This document shows positions 17,610-27,095 of a DNA stretch of 64,000 bases, one piece after another. Under the pieces are notes generated by a model that was not told the origin of the DNA, searched no databases, and saw only the letters and a program-made list of their open reading frames with translations. The first letter of the stretch is position 1, and every line of letters begins with the position of its first letter. A program made the position numbers and the translations under genes. This DNA comes from Methanoregulaceae archaeon (GTDB lineage: Bacteria; Armatimonadota; Fimbriimonadia; Fimbriimonadales; Fimbriimonadaceae), in NCBI GenBank assembly GCA_020850325.1, contig JADZEW010000008.1:1-64000 (forward strand), read 5' to 3'.

Positions 17610-20231
17610 ATGAAACGCTTGTTCTGGATTCTCGGAACGGCTACGATCCTTGGAGCAGGAATAGCCTGCTTTAACAAAGGTAATGAACCCGCGGTCGAAC
17701 TGTCAAGGCCGAAAGTGTCGGAGCCCTTCACCACCAACTACGAGTTTGACGAGAAGGCCTTGCCCTTCTTCGTGGACAACGACACCACCGGCAATATCTA
17801 CGGTTCAAGTCCGTTCTACTTTGGCAAACAGCCATTGCCGTTTGCCGAGGGCCTCGAATACGAGAAGGTCAGGGCGGCCAAGGTCGAAGAGATCAAGGCA
17901 GTCGCCAAGCAGATCGTGGACGAAGCCAGCGCCGGCGAGGCGGATGCCCAAACCGCGATCGACGCCCTGTGCGCTTATCTTCAGGTCGTCATCAAGCTGG
18001 AGCCCAAGGCCGAGAAGTCGGTGAAGACGGCCCTGGCATCAATAGCCAAGTCGCGATCCAAGCAAAGGATCGACATCGCCCTCTACGAAGGGCTCGCCAA
18101 GCAGCATGCCGACAACGCCTTTCCCCAGTCGATGGTGGATTACTACGCCGTCGTGAAGGCGATCGAGGTCGGCGACAGCGCGACGACGCTGAGCCTGCAG
18201 GTCGCCACGATCGCGGCCGGTTTCTATGAAGCCACGAAGGACTCTCCCGTTGCGGCCGTCAAGGACGCTGCCGCCAAACTGGACGCCGACATGGCGATCA
18301 TGGACTCCGTGATGGAGCGGAACCGCAAGGTGCTCGGCGGAATGGCGGGAGTTCGTCAAGGTCTGCGGCAACTGAAGGCGGCAGACGTGCGCTATGCCAA
18401 GGCTGCCCTCGCCTACATGGCGCAGGAGATCCCGAAGATCCGGGAGACCCTGAAGTCCGTGCAGCCAAACGAGAATCTACCAAAGGAGATCCTCGAGATG
18501 TCCAAGCAACATCTCGCTTACTGGGATGGATTCCAGAAGGGGCTCTCGGCGAGTCTAGGCAAGATTCCGGAGGAGAACTTAGCCCCAGTGCCGAAGGCAC
18601 CTCAAGCGGTCTCGCTTATCCCTGATGCCTACGCATCGACACGGAGCCACTATGAGGACGCCTACGGGACGGCGAGCCAGAAGATCAACACCGGTTGGAC
18701 CTTCGGCGGCATGCTGGAGAGTGGCTGGAATGGCGTCAAGGCGGTTGGGTCGGGGGTGAAGACCGCCGTCCATGGAATCCAAACCGGCATCGGCGTCGGC
18801 CTCGACACCGTGGATGCAATCGTCCAAGCGCCGATCCGAATCGGCTACGACATCTACACCCGAAACACCATGGACAGTCTGGCCGGGAAGAAGCTCACAG
18901 ACAAGTATCCGCGCTTCAACGATCGCATCGACAATGAGTTCAAGAATGACACCGTGAGGGAGATCGAGAGCGACTTCCGGCAGATCGGAAAGAACTTCGA
19001 TGAGTGCAAGTCCGGTTCAGAAATCTTGATCACAACTAAGCGATTTCTGGACTATGGCGAAGAGGTCATCTCGCAAACCGCGGAGAGCGCGGCCAAGACG
19101 CAGTTCGGCGAGGGTTGGACGAGCAAAGGCGTCGGTTTGGTATCCAAGCTCGGCGCGGGCATCCTCACCGGCCTCGGCAAGGGCGTTGCCCTCATCGGTA
19201 ATCGGCAGGCCAGCGGCAGCGACTACGTCATGGGTGGTTTGGAACTCGTCGGTGTTGCCCTCGGCGGTTCGAAAATGCTGGTGAAAGGAACACAGCTTCC
19301 CCAAGTGGCGAAGGGCGCTGGTGAAGTCGGTTGGCTCGGTGCCCAGCGGGTCTGGGCGTCGGTTCGAAACTGGGCGACCGCCGACCTGCGGAGCGACATC
19401 GCGGCCGGTGTGAAGCACCTGCGTTCGAAAATCGCCGAGGCTACGAAGGCGGGGATGAAGGAAGAAGCTGAGCAGCTCACCCGGCAACTCGCCTCGCTCT
19501 CGGTAGACGTTGCCGCCGAGCAGGCGTTCAAACGTGCCACTAAGCAAGCGATCGCTGAGATAGGTGTCAAGTTTAGGGACATCATCGCAGCCATGGGCGC
19601 CGCCATGAAGGCAAACGCGGGCACGACGATGCGCGAGTCGTTGAAGGAGTTCATGGACGGAATCCTGCGCCGGAACATCCAGGAGGCCACCGAAGAGATC
19701 AGCAAGACCTTTGGCCAAAAGGCGGCCGCGGCGGTTGGCAGCGCGATCGACGAGCTGTTCGCCGAAGGCATGGACGACCTCATCAAGGGCCTCGTCGAGG
19801 AAGCGATGGCCGAAGCACCCACCGCGGACGAGATGAATGGAACGTGGCGCGGATCGGTGACAATCACTTCCGTCACCATCCCCCCTGGCGCGCAGAGCAA
19901 GAACAAGGACTGCGACTTTGCCGGAGCCTTGAAGGAAATGCAAGGCAAGACCGTGCCCGCAGAGCTGTCGGTGAAGATCGGCAACTCAGGCTTTGGCAGC
20001 GGCACGTTCAAAATGGGCAAAGCGGGCGACAACTGGTCCGTCCCCGTCGAGATCGACTACCGTGAAGGTGCGCTGAGCGCAACCGGTGGTGTCAAGGAAG
20101 GCACGATGTCGCTCACTGGCAACGCGAACCGCGCGGACAAGGGATACGGTATGGCGGGGAAAGCCCGGCTGTCGGGGACCGGCAAGAGCGCGGGCTTCGC
20201 GATCTCGATGAGCCTTAAGCTGAGCAAATGA
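17610..20231 (+). CDS. Large exported, probably lipid-anchored protein, function unknown
   Basis: 873 residues. N-terminus KRLFWILGTATILGAGIACF looks like a lipoprotein signal with Cys at about residue 20, although the -3 position is Gly rather than Leu. Residues 70-340 are strongly helical and Lys/Glu/Ala-rich; 360-520 contain several Gly-rich amphipathic stretches (GVKAVGSGVKTAVHGIQTGIG); 570-770 are helical again; the last 110 residues, starting MNGTWRGSVTITSV, form a lipocalin-like beta domain. GGAGGT at 17601-17606 is the ribosome site. The next gene overlaps by ATGA and is Lgt-like, which fits a lipoprotein partner. No family recognised. Confidence 0.65.
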   Translation: MKRLFWILGTATILGAGIACFNKGNEPAVELSRPKVSEPFTTNYEFDEKALPFFVDNDTTGNIYGSSPFYFGKQPLPFAEGLEYEKVRAAKVEEIKAVAKQIVDEASAGEADAQTAIDALCAYLQVVIKLEPKAEKSVKTALASIAKSRSKQRIDIALYEGLAKQHADNAFPQSMVDYYAVVKAIEVGDSATTLSLQVATIAAGFYEATKDSPVAAVKDAAAKLDADMAIMDSVMERNRKVLGGMAGVRQGLRQLKAADVRYAKAALAYMAQEIPKIRETLKSVQPNENLPKEILEMSKQHLAYWDGFQKGLSASLGKIPEENLAPVPKAPQAVSLIPDAYASTRSHYEDAYGTASQKINTGWTFGGMLESGWNGVKAVGSGVKTAVHGIQTGIGVGLDTVDAIVQAPIRIGYDIYTRNTMDSLAGKKLTDKYPRFNDRIDNEFKNDTVREIESDFRQIGKNFDECKSGSEILITTKRFLDYGEEVISQTAESAAKTQFGEGWTSKGVGLVSKLGAGILTGLGKGVALIGNRQASGSDYVMGGLELVGVALGGSKMLVKGTQLPQVAKGAGEVGWLGAQRVWASVRNWATADLRSDIAAGVKHLRSKIAEATKAGMKEEAEQLTRQLASLSVDVAAEQAFKRATKQAIAEIGVKFRDIIAAMGAAMKANAGTTMRESLKEFMDGILRRNIQEATEEISKTFGQKAAAAVGSAIDELFAEGMDDLIKGLVEEAMAEAPTADEMNGTWRGSVTITSVTIPPGAQSKNKDCDFAGALKEMQGKTVPAELSVKIGNSGFGSGTFKMGKAGDNWSVPVEIDYREGALSATGGVKEGTMSLTGNANRADKGYGMAGKARLSGTGKSAGFAISMSLKLSK

Positions 20232-20998
20232 ATGCCTATGGCGCTTGGCAACTGACTGCGGTCCTGGCCGCGAGCGTGATCACGCTCGCGGCCTTGGCGC
20301 GTGATCGTTTCCTGGGCTGGCGCCCTCTGTTGGCGGTTTTCGTTGCCGGTCTTTGCGGGCTCGCTGGCGCGAGGTTGCTTAAGGTCGCTTTTCATCTCGC
20401 GGAAGCCCGCGAGGATTCCTCTTTGATCTGGTCGTTGGATTTTCGAGGGTTGGATATGGCGGGGGTCGTGCTGGGCGGAACGCTGGCTGGCGGGCTCCTT
20501 GCCCTGCTTCTTCACCTACCTTGGGCTCGGCTGGCCAATGCCGCCATTCCCGGCTTGGCGGTTGGAATGTCTCTTTCGAAGGTCGGCTGCTGGGTAGCGG
20601 GTTGCTGCTTCGGAAGGGTGTATGAAGGTCTCGGCGCGGTAGCGGTCGAGAGATTCTCGGATGCTCATCTCGCAGAGATCGGCGCTGGGGTGGTGTCGCC
20701 CTTCGGCACGCCGCGCACGATGTTCCCCGTGCAGCTCTTGGAGGTTACGATCCCGCTGGTTGCTTTGGCATTCTGGATGAGGTTCAAAGGTGAGGCTCCA
20801 CGAGGCCCGTTGGTGTTCCTCGCCGTATACGGAGTGCTCAAGGCTCTAGCCACACTCTTCCGATTCCCCGACGCAGCGGGTGATCCACCCCTCGTGCATC
20901 TGGCCTTGTACTTGACCCCGGTGGCGGCCCTTGTTTGGGTTGCCGCGAGCACCTCCACCAAGCTTGAAACGGCCCATCCTTCATCTTCCCGGTCCTGA
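20228..20998 (+). CDS. Prolipoprotein diacylglyceryl transferase-like membrane protein
   Basis: 256 residues, about seven membrane segments. The stretch GLAVGMSLSKVGCWVAGCCFGR mirrors the Lgt core pattern (R-x-GCFxxGCCYG), and FPVQLLEVTIPLV matches the HPTQLYE box with substitutions. It is shorter and more divergent than housekeeping Lgt, and the usual His of the HxxGGL segment is not seen (VVLGGTLAGG instead). It overlaps the preceding gene by four bases (ATGA), implying translational coupling. It could be a specialised lipid transferase for the upstream product or a non-catalytic relative. Confidence 0.65.
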   Translation: MNAYGAWQLTAVLAASVITLAALARDRFLGWRPLLAVFVAGLCGLAGARLLKVAFHLAEAREDSSLIWSLDFRGLDMAGVVLGGTLAGGLLALLLHLPWARLANAAIPGLAVGMSLSKVGCWVAGCCFGRVYEGLGAVAVERFSDAHLAEIGAGVVSPFGTPRTMFPVQLLEVTIPLVALAFWMRFKGEAPRGPLVFLAVYGVLKALATLFRFPDAAGDPPLVHLALYLTPVAALVWVAASTSTKLETAHPSSSRS

Positions 20999-21023
20999 TG
21001 TTCGCCGTCGTGAATCGCCCCGG

Positions 21024-21029
21024 TATAGT
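21024..21029 (+). promoter_or_regulatory. -10 box of the SGNH esterase gene (leaderless)
   Basis: TATAGT, 7 nt, then ATG at 21037. Confidence 0.55.
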
Positions 21030-21036
21030 TCGGGGC

Positions 21037-21960
21037 ATGCTCTCATCGCTCCTGATCGTCGCATTGGGCATGACCCCGCCCCAGAAGGCTCCTCCCCTAA
21101 AGGTGTTCGTCTTGGCTGGCCAGTCGAACATGGTCGGCCATGGGTTCGTGGCCGCCGACCCCAAGCGCAATGGGGGCAAGGGAAGCCTCGAGCAGCTCGC
21201 CCGAGATCCCAGGAGCGACAATAAGTTCAAGCAGCTGCTCAACAAGGATGGTAGCTGGCGGGTCCGCGATGATGTCTGGATTCACTACTTCGATCGCAAG
21301 GGCAAGCTCACGGTTGGGTACGGAGCAGGAACCGATACGATCGGGCCGGAGCTTGGATTCGGCAACGTCGTCGGAGATTCGATCCGCGAGCCCGTCCTCC
21401 TCATCAAGCTGGCATGGGGCGGCAAGAGCCTTGCCGTGGACTTCCGTCCGCCGAGTTCGGGCGGCACCGTCGGCCCGTTCTACAATGAGGTCGTCCAAGG
21501 CACCAAGGCAGCGATTGCGAACTTGGGCACCGACTTTCCGCAGTGGAAAGGCCGATCCGTCCAACTCGTCGGCTTCGGATGGCACCAAGGCTGGAACGAC
21601 CGCATAAACGGGGAGTTCGTTGCCGAGTACGAGCAGAACATGGCGAACTTCATCCGCGACATCCGGAAGGACCTAAATGCGCCCAACCTACCGTTCGTGA
21701 TCGCGGAAACCGGGATGGGAGGCATGGAAGAGAAGAACGAGCGCGCACTCGCCTTGATGAATGCCCAGGCCGCGGTCGCCCAGCATCCGGCGTTCAAAGG
21801 CAATGTCGCATTCGTGGGCACCCGCGCCTTCTGGCGAACCGCCGAAGCCTCGCCCAGCGATCAGGGCTATCACTGGAACAGCAGCGGTGAGACCTACTAT
21901 CTCATCGGCGATGCGATGGGACGCGCGATGAACGATCTGCTCAAGCGAGTCAAGCGATAA
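21037..21960 (+). CDS. Secreted SGNH-type carbohydrate acetylesterase (sialate O-acetylesterase-like)
   Basis: 307 residues with a short export signal (MLSSLLIVALGMTPP). Block I VFVLAGQSNMVGHG holds the nucleophile Ser; WGGKSL is the oxyanion Gly block; GWHQGWNDR corresponds to the family's HQGExD; DQGYHWNSSGETYYLIGDAMG carries the terminal catalytic His. Members remove acetyl groups from xylan or sialic acids. ATG 21037 is chosen over an upstream in-frame ATG because the latter overlaps the previous gene and the TATAGT box fits 21037. It sits in front of an unknown exported protein and near a fucosidase, consistent with glycan degradation. Confidence 0.85.
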   Translation: MLSSLLIVALGMTPPQKAPPLKVFVLAGQSNMVGHGFVAADPKRNGGKGSLEQLARDPRSDNKFKQLLNKDGSWRVRDDVWIHYFDRKGKLTVGYGAGTDTIGPELGFGNVVGDSIREPVLLIKLAWGGKSLAVDFRPPSSGGTVGPFYNEVVQGTKAAIANLGTDFPQWKGRSVQLVGFGWHQGWNDRINGEFVAEYEQNMANFIRDIRKDLNAPNLPFVIAETGMGGMEEKNERALALMNAQAAVAQHPAFKGNVAFVGTRAFWRTAEASPSDQGYHWNSSGETYYLIGDAMGRAMNDLLKRVKR

Positions 21961-21965
21961 ACCTG

Positions 21966-23564
21966 ATGCATCTCGCCTTGATGGCCACGATGGCGGGTCA
22001 GCCGCAGGCTCCGCAGCTCACCGAGATGGCCGGCTACCTCATCGTGCCTCACGAGAAGGTGGCGGCAACCTACAACGCGGGCTTCTCGATGTACGTGGCT
22101 GCGTGGCCACTTCTCAAAACCTATCCGGGTTCGCGGTTCCAGAGCGGCCTATTCGGCACGTGGATGTTCCCCCAGTTCGAGGGCCAAGCTCCGAAGGACC
22201 ACTACACGGATATCGAAGGGGGACTCGGCTGGTGGCGGGATACGCGGTTCGCCACCGAGACGCCGAAGTTCATCATGGGAGGCGTCACGCTCAACTTCGC
22301 CGAGTGGGCCAATGGCCCGGGAGCGGGTAAGGGAAGAGACTGGAAGAACCCGACCGGGCTCTACGGCGTTGCCCAACTCAGCCCTTGGGTTTTGTGGCCG
22401 CCCGATGGTTTGAATCTTAAGCAAGGCACCCGCGGCGAGCTCTTCGGCTACGGCTATCTTCCTCTGCCGCTGACCGATCCGAAGACCAAGACAGCGGGTA
22501 AGGATGTGCCGACCGGCAACCACTGCTGGACACTCTTCCTCAACACCGCGAACTTCAAGGGCCCGGTGGCTTCCTTCACGCCCTACTTCTGGTCGAAGGC
22601 GTCGGCGGAGAATCCGAGTCTCGCGGGGAAGTTCCTCGACACGCGCCCATCCGAGCCCAACAAGGCCGTGCAGATGGAGACTCAACACGTTCCGGCGATG
22701 ATTGCCAAGGATCGTGCCGGGATCACCTATGCCCGCATTGCGCCGACCCACTTCCCGGGCGAGCACGCACCCCTCATCCACCGGATCACCGCGTACTCGA
22801 AGGACGCGCTATGGAATCAGGTGGACCGCTGGTTTGGCGGTGGCCCGGCGGCATCGGGGTCGGTGAACGCCACGGCCTCGAGCGTGCATACCTTCAAGGG
22901 CGGCGGCTACTCGACGTGGAAGATCTACCTGCCCGGTGGTGATCGCAACAGGGCTCCTGAAGTCGATTGGGCGTCGTATGCGACTCCGATCGCCCTGAAC
23001 GAGACGACCTACGGGATTCGGTGGAAGCGCGACCTACTCAGTCGCGCGGGATCCTCGGAGTCGCTCGTGACCTTGCCTGAGTACTACCGCTTGGTGAAGG
23101 CAACGGACGGCAAGGAACGGTGGGTGGTGGTGAAGTCCGAAGAGGTTCCTTCCGAGACGGGACTACTCGAGGCGAAGTTCCCCGATCCAAACCGGTCCGC
23201 CGAGCCCTACGTGACTCCAGAAGAACCTGCCTCCGCGTGGAAGAAACCAGGACCAGCGGCCGGACCGTTCAAGCGCACGCTGGGCGACGGGAGCGAAGTG
23301 ACGTTCTCCTGGTACCGCTTCGCCGACCAGCCCGCCTTGCAGAATGCGGATCTCTCTACGACTGAACGCGAGGCGATCCAGAAGCGAGTCGAGAAGATCC
23401 ACCGAAGCTGGACGCAGAATCGCAACTACCTTCCCGCAAACTCGGTCGGAAGGCTGGCGAGTATCGATCCCGCGCTGATTGTGAAGCCGCCGAAGGGGCT
23501 CGAGGTGGGATACGTGCCGATCGTAACGCGGCAGGGGTGGGGCACCGCGGGAAGAGCGCGGTAA
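21966..23564 (+). CDS. Probably exported protein of unknown function
   Basis: 532 residues, starting 5 bp after the esterase stop, so co-transcribed. The first 15 residues (MHLALMATMAGQPQ) are weakly hydrophobic. The body is rich in Trp, Tyr, Gly and Pro, with strand-like blocks such as LGWWRDTRFATETPKFIMGG and GIRWKRDLLSRAG, suggesting a large beta-structured protein. No catalytic motif or named family is recognised. The end is convergent with the fucosidase gene, and a short C5/G5 hairpin at 23567-23581 lies between them. Confidence 0.65.
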   Translation: MHLALMATMAGQPQAPQLTEMAGYLIVPHEKVAATYNAGFSMYVAAWPLLKTYPGSRFQSGLFGTWMFPQFEGQAPKDHYTDIEGGLGWWRDTRFATETPKFIMGGVTLNFAEWANGPGAGKGRDWKNPTGLYGVAQLSPWVLWPPDGLNLKQGTRGELFGYGYLPLPLTDPKTKTAGKDVPTGNHCWTLFLNTANFKGPVASFTPYFWSKASAENPSLAGKFLDTRPSEPNKAVQMETQHVPAMIAKDRAGITYARIAPTHFPGEHAPLIHRITAYSKDALWNQVDRWFGGGPAASGSVNATASSVHTFKGGGYSTWKIYLPGGDRNRAPEVDWASYATPIALNETTYGIRWKRDLLSRAGSSESLVTLPEYYRLVKATDGKERWVVVKSEEVPSETGLLEAKFPDPNRSAEPYVTPEEPASAWKKPGPAAGPFKRTLGDGSEVTFSWYRFADQPALQNADLSTTEREAIQKRVEKIHRSWTQNRNYLPANSVGRLASIDPALIVKPPKGLEVGYVPIVTRQGWGTAGRAR

Positions 23565-23646
23565 GACCCCCGAGGTGGGGGCGTTGTCACAAGACTCATG
23601 GTAGCGATGGATGATAGGTGCCGTCGAGCCGGTTGCGTCTGGCCTA

Positions 23647-24960
23647 TCAACGATCGAACGACAAGGTCAGCGGGCGGGGTAAGTCCTCGATTCCCACGGG
23701 AAGCGTGAAGCGGCAAACGCCGTCTTCCTTGTTCCAAGGCACCGGTAAGTCGTGCCCAAGCAGCCTCAACTCCGAGCCCGGCGCGGGCCGCAATGATCTC
23801 AGCGTGGATGCGGACTCATCAACGACGAACGCGAAGACGCGGTTCCCTTTTTGGGTGAACCGGACGCCCTCTTCGTGGTACGGAGCAACCGCACGCGTGC
23901 CGTAGATCGCGTCGCCGTTGATCTTCATCCACGCGCCAATCTCCTTGAGTCGCTCGACGGCTCCGGCCGGGAACTCGCCATCGGGCGTCGGTCCAAAGCC
24001 GATTAGGAAGTTGCCGCCTTTCGAGACGATCTCGATGAGCATCCGCAGGATCTCGCCCACCGGCCGGAAGACCTCGCCCTCCGCGTACTTCCAACTCGTG
24101 CCCATGCAGAGGCAGGACTCCCACGGCTGATCGAGCGGCTCGTCCGGGATCTGGTGCTCGGGGGTGATGAAGTCCTCGAACTCGTCGCCGACGGTGCGAT
24201 TGGCGACGATAAGGCCCGGTTGAAGCTCACGCGCCATGTCGATCATGCCCGGCATATCGAGGTCTTCGCCGCGTTCCTTCTTCACCCAGCCGGCATCGAG
24301 CCAAAGCACATCCACCTTGCCGTAGTTGGTCATGAGTTCTCGGATCTGGGCATGGGTGAACCGCACAAACTCAGCCCAGAGCGGCGTGCCGACGGTGTTG
24401 GCTTGCCGGGTGGTGACGGGTGCATCAGGCGACCAATAGGCGGGCGAATGCCAGTCGGCCTTCGAGAAGTACACCGAAACGCCGAGCCCGCGCCGCTGGA
24501 ACGCGTCGCAAAACCCCTTGTAGACATCGACGGGATAGGGGCTCTCGGGGCCGGTGATCTTGTAGTCGGTCTCGGCGGTGTCCCACATGCAGAAGCCGTC
24601 GTGGTGCTTGGCGGTCAGCGAGACGTAGCGGATGCCGGACCCGTCGACAGCCTCGGCCCACGCTTCGGGATCGAACTTGACGGGATTGAACTCCTTGTTG
24701 AGCGCCCAATAGTCGGATTGAAACCGCGCGAGGTCCTTGCCTCGGCTGGTCCAGCAGACCATGTTGTCGTTGCGCGCCCACTCGTCTCCGGGCGAGAGCG
24801 GCCACGACTCGCAGCAATCCCAGAGCGCGTAGGGCCCCCAGTGGAGCAGGAGCCCGAACTTCTGATCCTGAAACCACTCAAGCCGTTCACGTAGCCACTC
24901 GGGTTTCTCATGCTCGAGTGAGGTCGTATGCGCGATGACGTCGAGTCGCTTTTCTGCCAC
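23647..24960 (-). CDS. Alpha-L-fucosidase, GH29
   Basis: 437 residues. GH29 core: FGLLLHWGPYALWDCCESW, YVSLTAKHHDGFCMWD, a catalytic nucleophile Asp in VDVLWLDAGW, then FEDFITPEHQIPDEP and SKGGNFLIGFGPTPDGEFP, followed by a small C-terminal beta domain. No signal peptide is seen, so it may be intracellular. The longer frame would overlap the divergent gene; GTG at 24960 follows TACAAT by 8 nt and removes an unconserved basic N-terminus. It hydrolyses terminal alpha-linked fucose, in keeping with the neighbouring esterase. Confidence 0.9.
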   Translation of the reverse strand: MAEKRLDVIAHTTSLEHEKPEWLRERLEWFQDQKFGLLLHWGPYALWDCCESWPLSPGDEWARNDNMVCWTSRGKDLARFQSDYWALNKEFNPVKFDPEAWAEAVDGSGIRYVSLTAKHHDGFCMWDTAETDYKITGPESPYPVDVYKGFCDAFQRRGLGVSVYFSKADWHSPAYWSPDAPVTTRQANTVGTPLWAEFVRFTHAQIRELMTNYGKVDVLWLDAGWVKKERGEDLDMPGMIDMARELQPGLIVANRTVGDEFEDFITPEHQIPDEPLDQPWESCLCMGTSWKYAEGEVFRPVGEILRMLIEIVSKGGNFLIGFGPTPDGEFPAGAVERLKEIGAWMKINGDAIYGTRAVAPYHEEGVRFTQKGNRVFAFVVDESASTLRSLRPAPGSELRLLGHDLPVPWNKEDGVCRFTLPVGIEDLPRPLTLSFDR

Positions 24961-24968
24961 GGTGCGGG

Positions 24969-24974
24969 ATTGTA
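24969..24974 (-). promoter_or_regulatory. -10 box of the fucosidase gene
   Basis: Minus-strand TACAAT, 8 nt, GTG. It faces the divergent -10 at 25005-25010, 30 bp away. Confidence 0.45.
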
Positions 24975-25004
24975 TCTGCCGCCGCGATGGCGATGCTCTT
25001 CCGG

Positions 25005-25010
25005 TAGTCT
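25005..25010 (+). promoter_or_regulatory. -10 box of the homocysteine methyltransferase-like gene
   Basis: TAGTCT, 8 nt, ATG at 25019. Confidence 0.4.
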
Positions 25011-25018
25011 GGAGCATC

Positions 25019-25966
25019 ATGCGGCGGCAGTTCCCACCACCGACGAAGGGCATAGCCTATCTCACCGAAGGCGGTCCGGAGACCGAGATCATGTATCGAT
25101 TCGGGCACCACTTGCCCGAGTTTGCGATGTTTCCTTTGCTGGACCGTCCTGACGCGGTCGCAACGCTGAAGACGATGTATGCGCGCTACCTCGAGGTGGC
25201 GTCCGAGGCGGGTCTATCCGTCGTCATGGGTGGTCTGGACTACCGCGCGAGTCCAGACTGGGCTGACAAGCTGGGCTACAATCCTGAGGCGCTGGCCTAC
25301 GCGCAACTGCGTTGCATCGACTTCCTGCGCGAAGTCGCAGAACCCTTCCGTGGGCGCGTTCCATCCATCCTCATCGCTGGACTGGTCGGGCCGCGCGGGG
25401 ACGCCTACTCGCTCAACCGGACGATGACCGCCGGTGAAGCCGAGGCCTACCACCTCCAGCAGTTGAACACGCTGGCCCGAGCAGGGGTCGACGTGGTCAC
25501 CGCCCTAACGTTCAATTCCGTCCCTGAAGCCGTTGGCATATCCCGAGCGGCCGCACAGGTGGGCCTGCCGCTGGGTGTTTCGTTCACGTTGGACAGCGGA
25601 ACGTCGCGCTTGATATCCGGTCCGTCACTTCGCGAAGCGATCGAAGCCACCGACCGCGAATGTGGCGAGGCCAAGCCGGACTTTTGCGGCATCAACTGCT
25701 CGCATCCCTTCGAGTTTCTTCCGGCGCTGGATCCCGGGGATTGGATCGAGCGAATCCGCATGCTTCGACCTAACGCATCGGCCATGGACAAGCTCGCTCT
25801 GTGCAAGATCGGTCACTTGGAGGAGGGTGACCCACAGGAACTCGGCAGGTTGATGGGCGAGCTTGCGCGGACCTACCCGCACATCGATATCTGGGGAGGA
25901 TGCTGCGGCACTTGGGACCAGCATCTCGGCCACATCGCCCGGCAGATCGTCCAGGCGCGCGCCTAA
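25019..25966 (+). CDS. Homocysteine S-methyltransferase family protein
   Basis: 315 residues, a TIM-barrel Zn enzyme of the MmuM/MetH-N type. Zn ligands: Cys in FCGINCSH and the pair in IWGGCCGT near residue 295; the N-terminal YLTEGGPETEIMYR replaces the usual LDGGxxTEL. It would transfer a methyl group from S-methylmethionine or a related donor to homocysteine. Standalone single-domain form, so not the full MetH. ATG 25019 matches the -10 spacing and excludes an unconserved upstream extension. The divergent neighbour is the fucosidase; no functional link is apparent. Confidence 0.85.
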   Translation: MRRQFPPPTKGIAYLTEGGPETEIMYRFGHHLPEFAMFPLLDRPDAVATLKTMYARYLEVASEAGLSVVMGGLDYRASPDWADKLGYNPEALAYAQLRCIDFLREVAEPFRGRVPSILIAGLVGPRGDAYSLNRTMTAGEAEAYHLQQLNTLARAGVDVVTALTFNSVPEAVGISRAAAQVGLPLGVSFTLDSGTSRLISGPSLREAIEATDRECGEAKPDFCGINCSHPFEFLPALDPGDWIERIRMLRPNASAMDKLALCKIGHLEEGDPQELGRLMGELARTYPHIDIWGGCCGTWDQHLGHIARQIVQARA

Positions 25967-26050
25967 CACCTAACTGGCAAGTTCAACGAGCTTGTCCTTG
26001 ATTTCATGGACATGGCAACTCCTAAGTGCTTGCAGAGCAATAGGCTCGTG

Positions 26051-26056
26051 TACACT
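26051..26056 (+). promoter_or_regulatory. -10 box of the acyl-CoA mutase operon (leaderless)
   Basis: TACACT, 7 nt, GTG at 26064. A possible -35, TTGCAG, is at 26030-26035 (15-bp spacer). Confidence 0.5.
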
Positions 26057-26063
26057 GGCCTTG

Positions 26064-27095
26064 GTGGGAACCGATAACGTTCGCATCGACGATTTGTCGA
26101 ACTTGAGTGCTGGCGTAGCTCCGGCCCTCGCTGAGGGGCTGTGGACCTCTTTCTGGGCTGGAGACCGAAGGGCGTGCGCTCGGCTTATCTCCAAGGTCGA
26201 GAACGAACCCAACGCAATCCCGGCGATTCGAGAACACTTGGCGGGCAAGTTGGGCCATGCCATCCGCATCGGCGTCACCGGGCCACCGGGCGTCGGCACG
26301 AGCACGCTTTGCTCGGCGATCGCCCTCGGCCTTGCAGATCGGCAACACCGTGTGGGCGTTATCGCTGTCGACCCGTCGAGTCCGTTCACCGGCGGTGCGT
26401 TTATGGGTGATCGAGTCCGTATGGACAAGTTCGTCGGGGATGATCGGATCTTCATGCGATCGTTGGCCTCACGGGAAGGCCGCGGGGGCCTCTCACCATC
26501 TACGCCGTCCGTTGCCGACGTCATCGAGGCGTTCGGCATGGATCGGATCCTCATCGAGACGGTCGGCGTCGGCCAGGCCGAGTTGGACGTCATGAACACC
26601 GCCGATCTCGTGGTGCTGGTGCTTCAGCCGATCACCGGGGATGCGATCCAGTCGATGAAGGCGGGAATCATCGAGGCCGCCGATCTGATCGTCGTGAACA
26701 AGTCAGACTTGCCTGGGGCCGATACCGTGCTCCAGTCGCTCCGCTTCGTGTACAGCTTGGGCAGCGCGAAGTCAGGGAAAGCGCCACCGCTGCTCGCAGT
26801 ATCCGCTCAACAGACCGAGGGCATCGAGGAACTTGTCGACACGATCGAGCAACTTTCCACATCGATCGTTCAATCGGGACGGCATCAGGAGCTGCGGCAG
26901 ATGCGCCTGGTAGAAGAGATCAAGAGTGGAATCGTGGACGAACTGTGGCAGCGATACTTGAGACAGAGCGACGCCGAGCGCGTGATCGAAGAAGCTGCGA
27001 AGCAGCTGGTCGCCTCGGGTGGATCGGCTTATAAGTTCGTGAGAGAGATGTGCTCCAAGATCCAACTGACCGTAGACCCAAAGGCAAACGCATAA
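26064..27095 (+). CDS. meaB: MeaB/ArgK-type G-protein chaperone of acyl-CoA mutase, P-loop lysine replaced
   Basis: 343 residues. G3-family SIMIBI GTPase that gates cofactor loading and protects B12-dependent mutases. Visible motifs: P-loop [41 protein letters not shown] (Walker B/switch) and NKSDLPG (guanine specificity). The P-loop lysine expected in GxGK(S/T) is Thr here (ACG codon); all other motifs are intact, so nucleotide hydrolysis may be impaired. GTG 26064 is chosen since it follows TACACT by 7 nt. It is first in the operon and overlaps the mutase start by one base (TAATG). Confidence 0.88.
   Translation: MGTDNVRIDDLSNLSAGVAPALAEGLWTSFWAGDRRACARLISKVENEPNAIPAIREHLAGKLGHAIRIGVTGPPGVGTSTLCSAIALGLADRQHRVGVIAVDPSSPFTGGAFMGDRVRMDKFVGDDRIFMRSLASREGRGGLSPSTPSVADVIEAFGMDRILIETVGVGQAELDVMNTADLVVLVLQPITGDAIQSMKAGIIEAADLIVVNKSDLPGADTVLQSLRFVYSLGSAKSGKAPPLLAVSAQQTEGIEELVDTIEQLSTSIVQSGRHQELRQMRLVEEIKSGIVDELWQRYLRQSDAERVIEEAAKQLVASGGSAYKFVREMCSKIQLTVDPKANA

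Noticed and set aside
23567-23581. Terminator hairpin C5-GAGGT-G5 between the unknown exported protein and the fucosidase
   Set aside because: Five base pairs and no T run on either strand; too weak to call.
25967-26063. Cobalamin riboswitch before the mutase operon
   Set aside because: The promoter sits directly before the GTG start; no room and no B12-box-like sequence.
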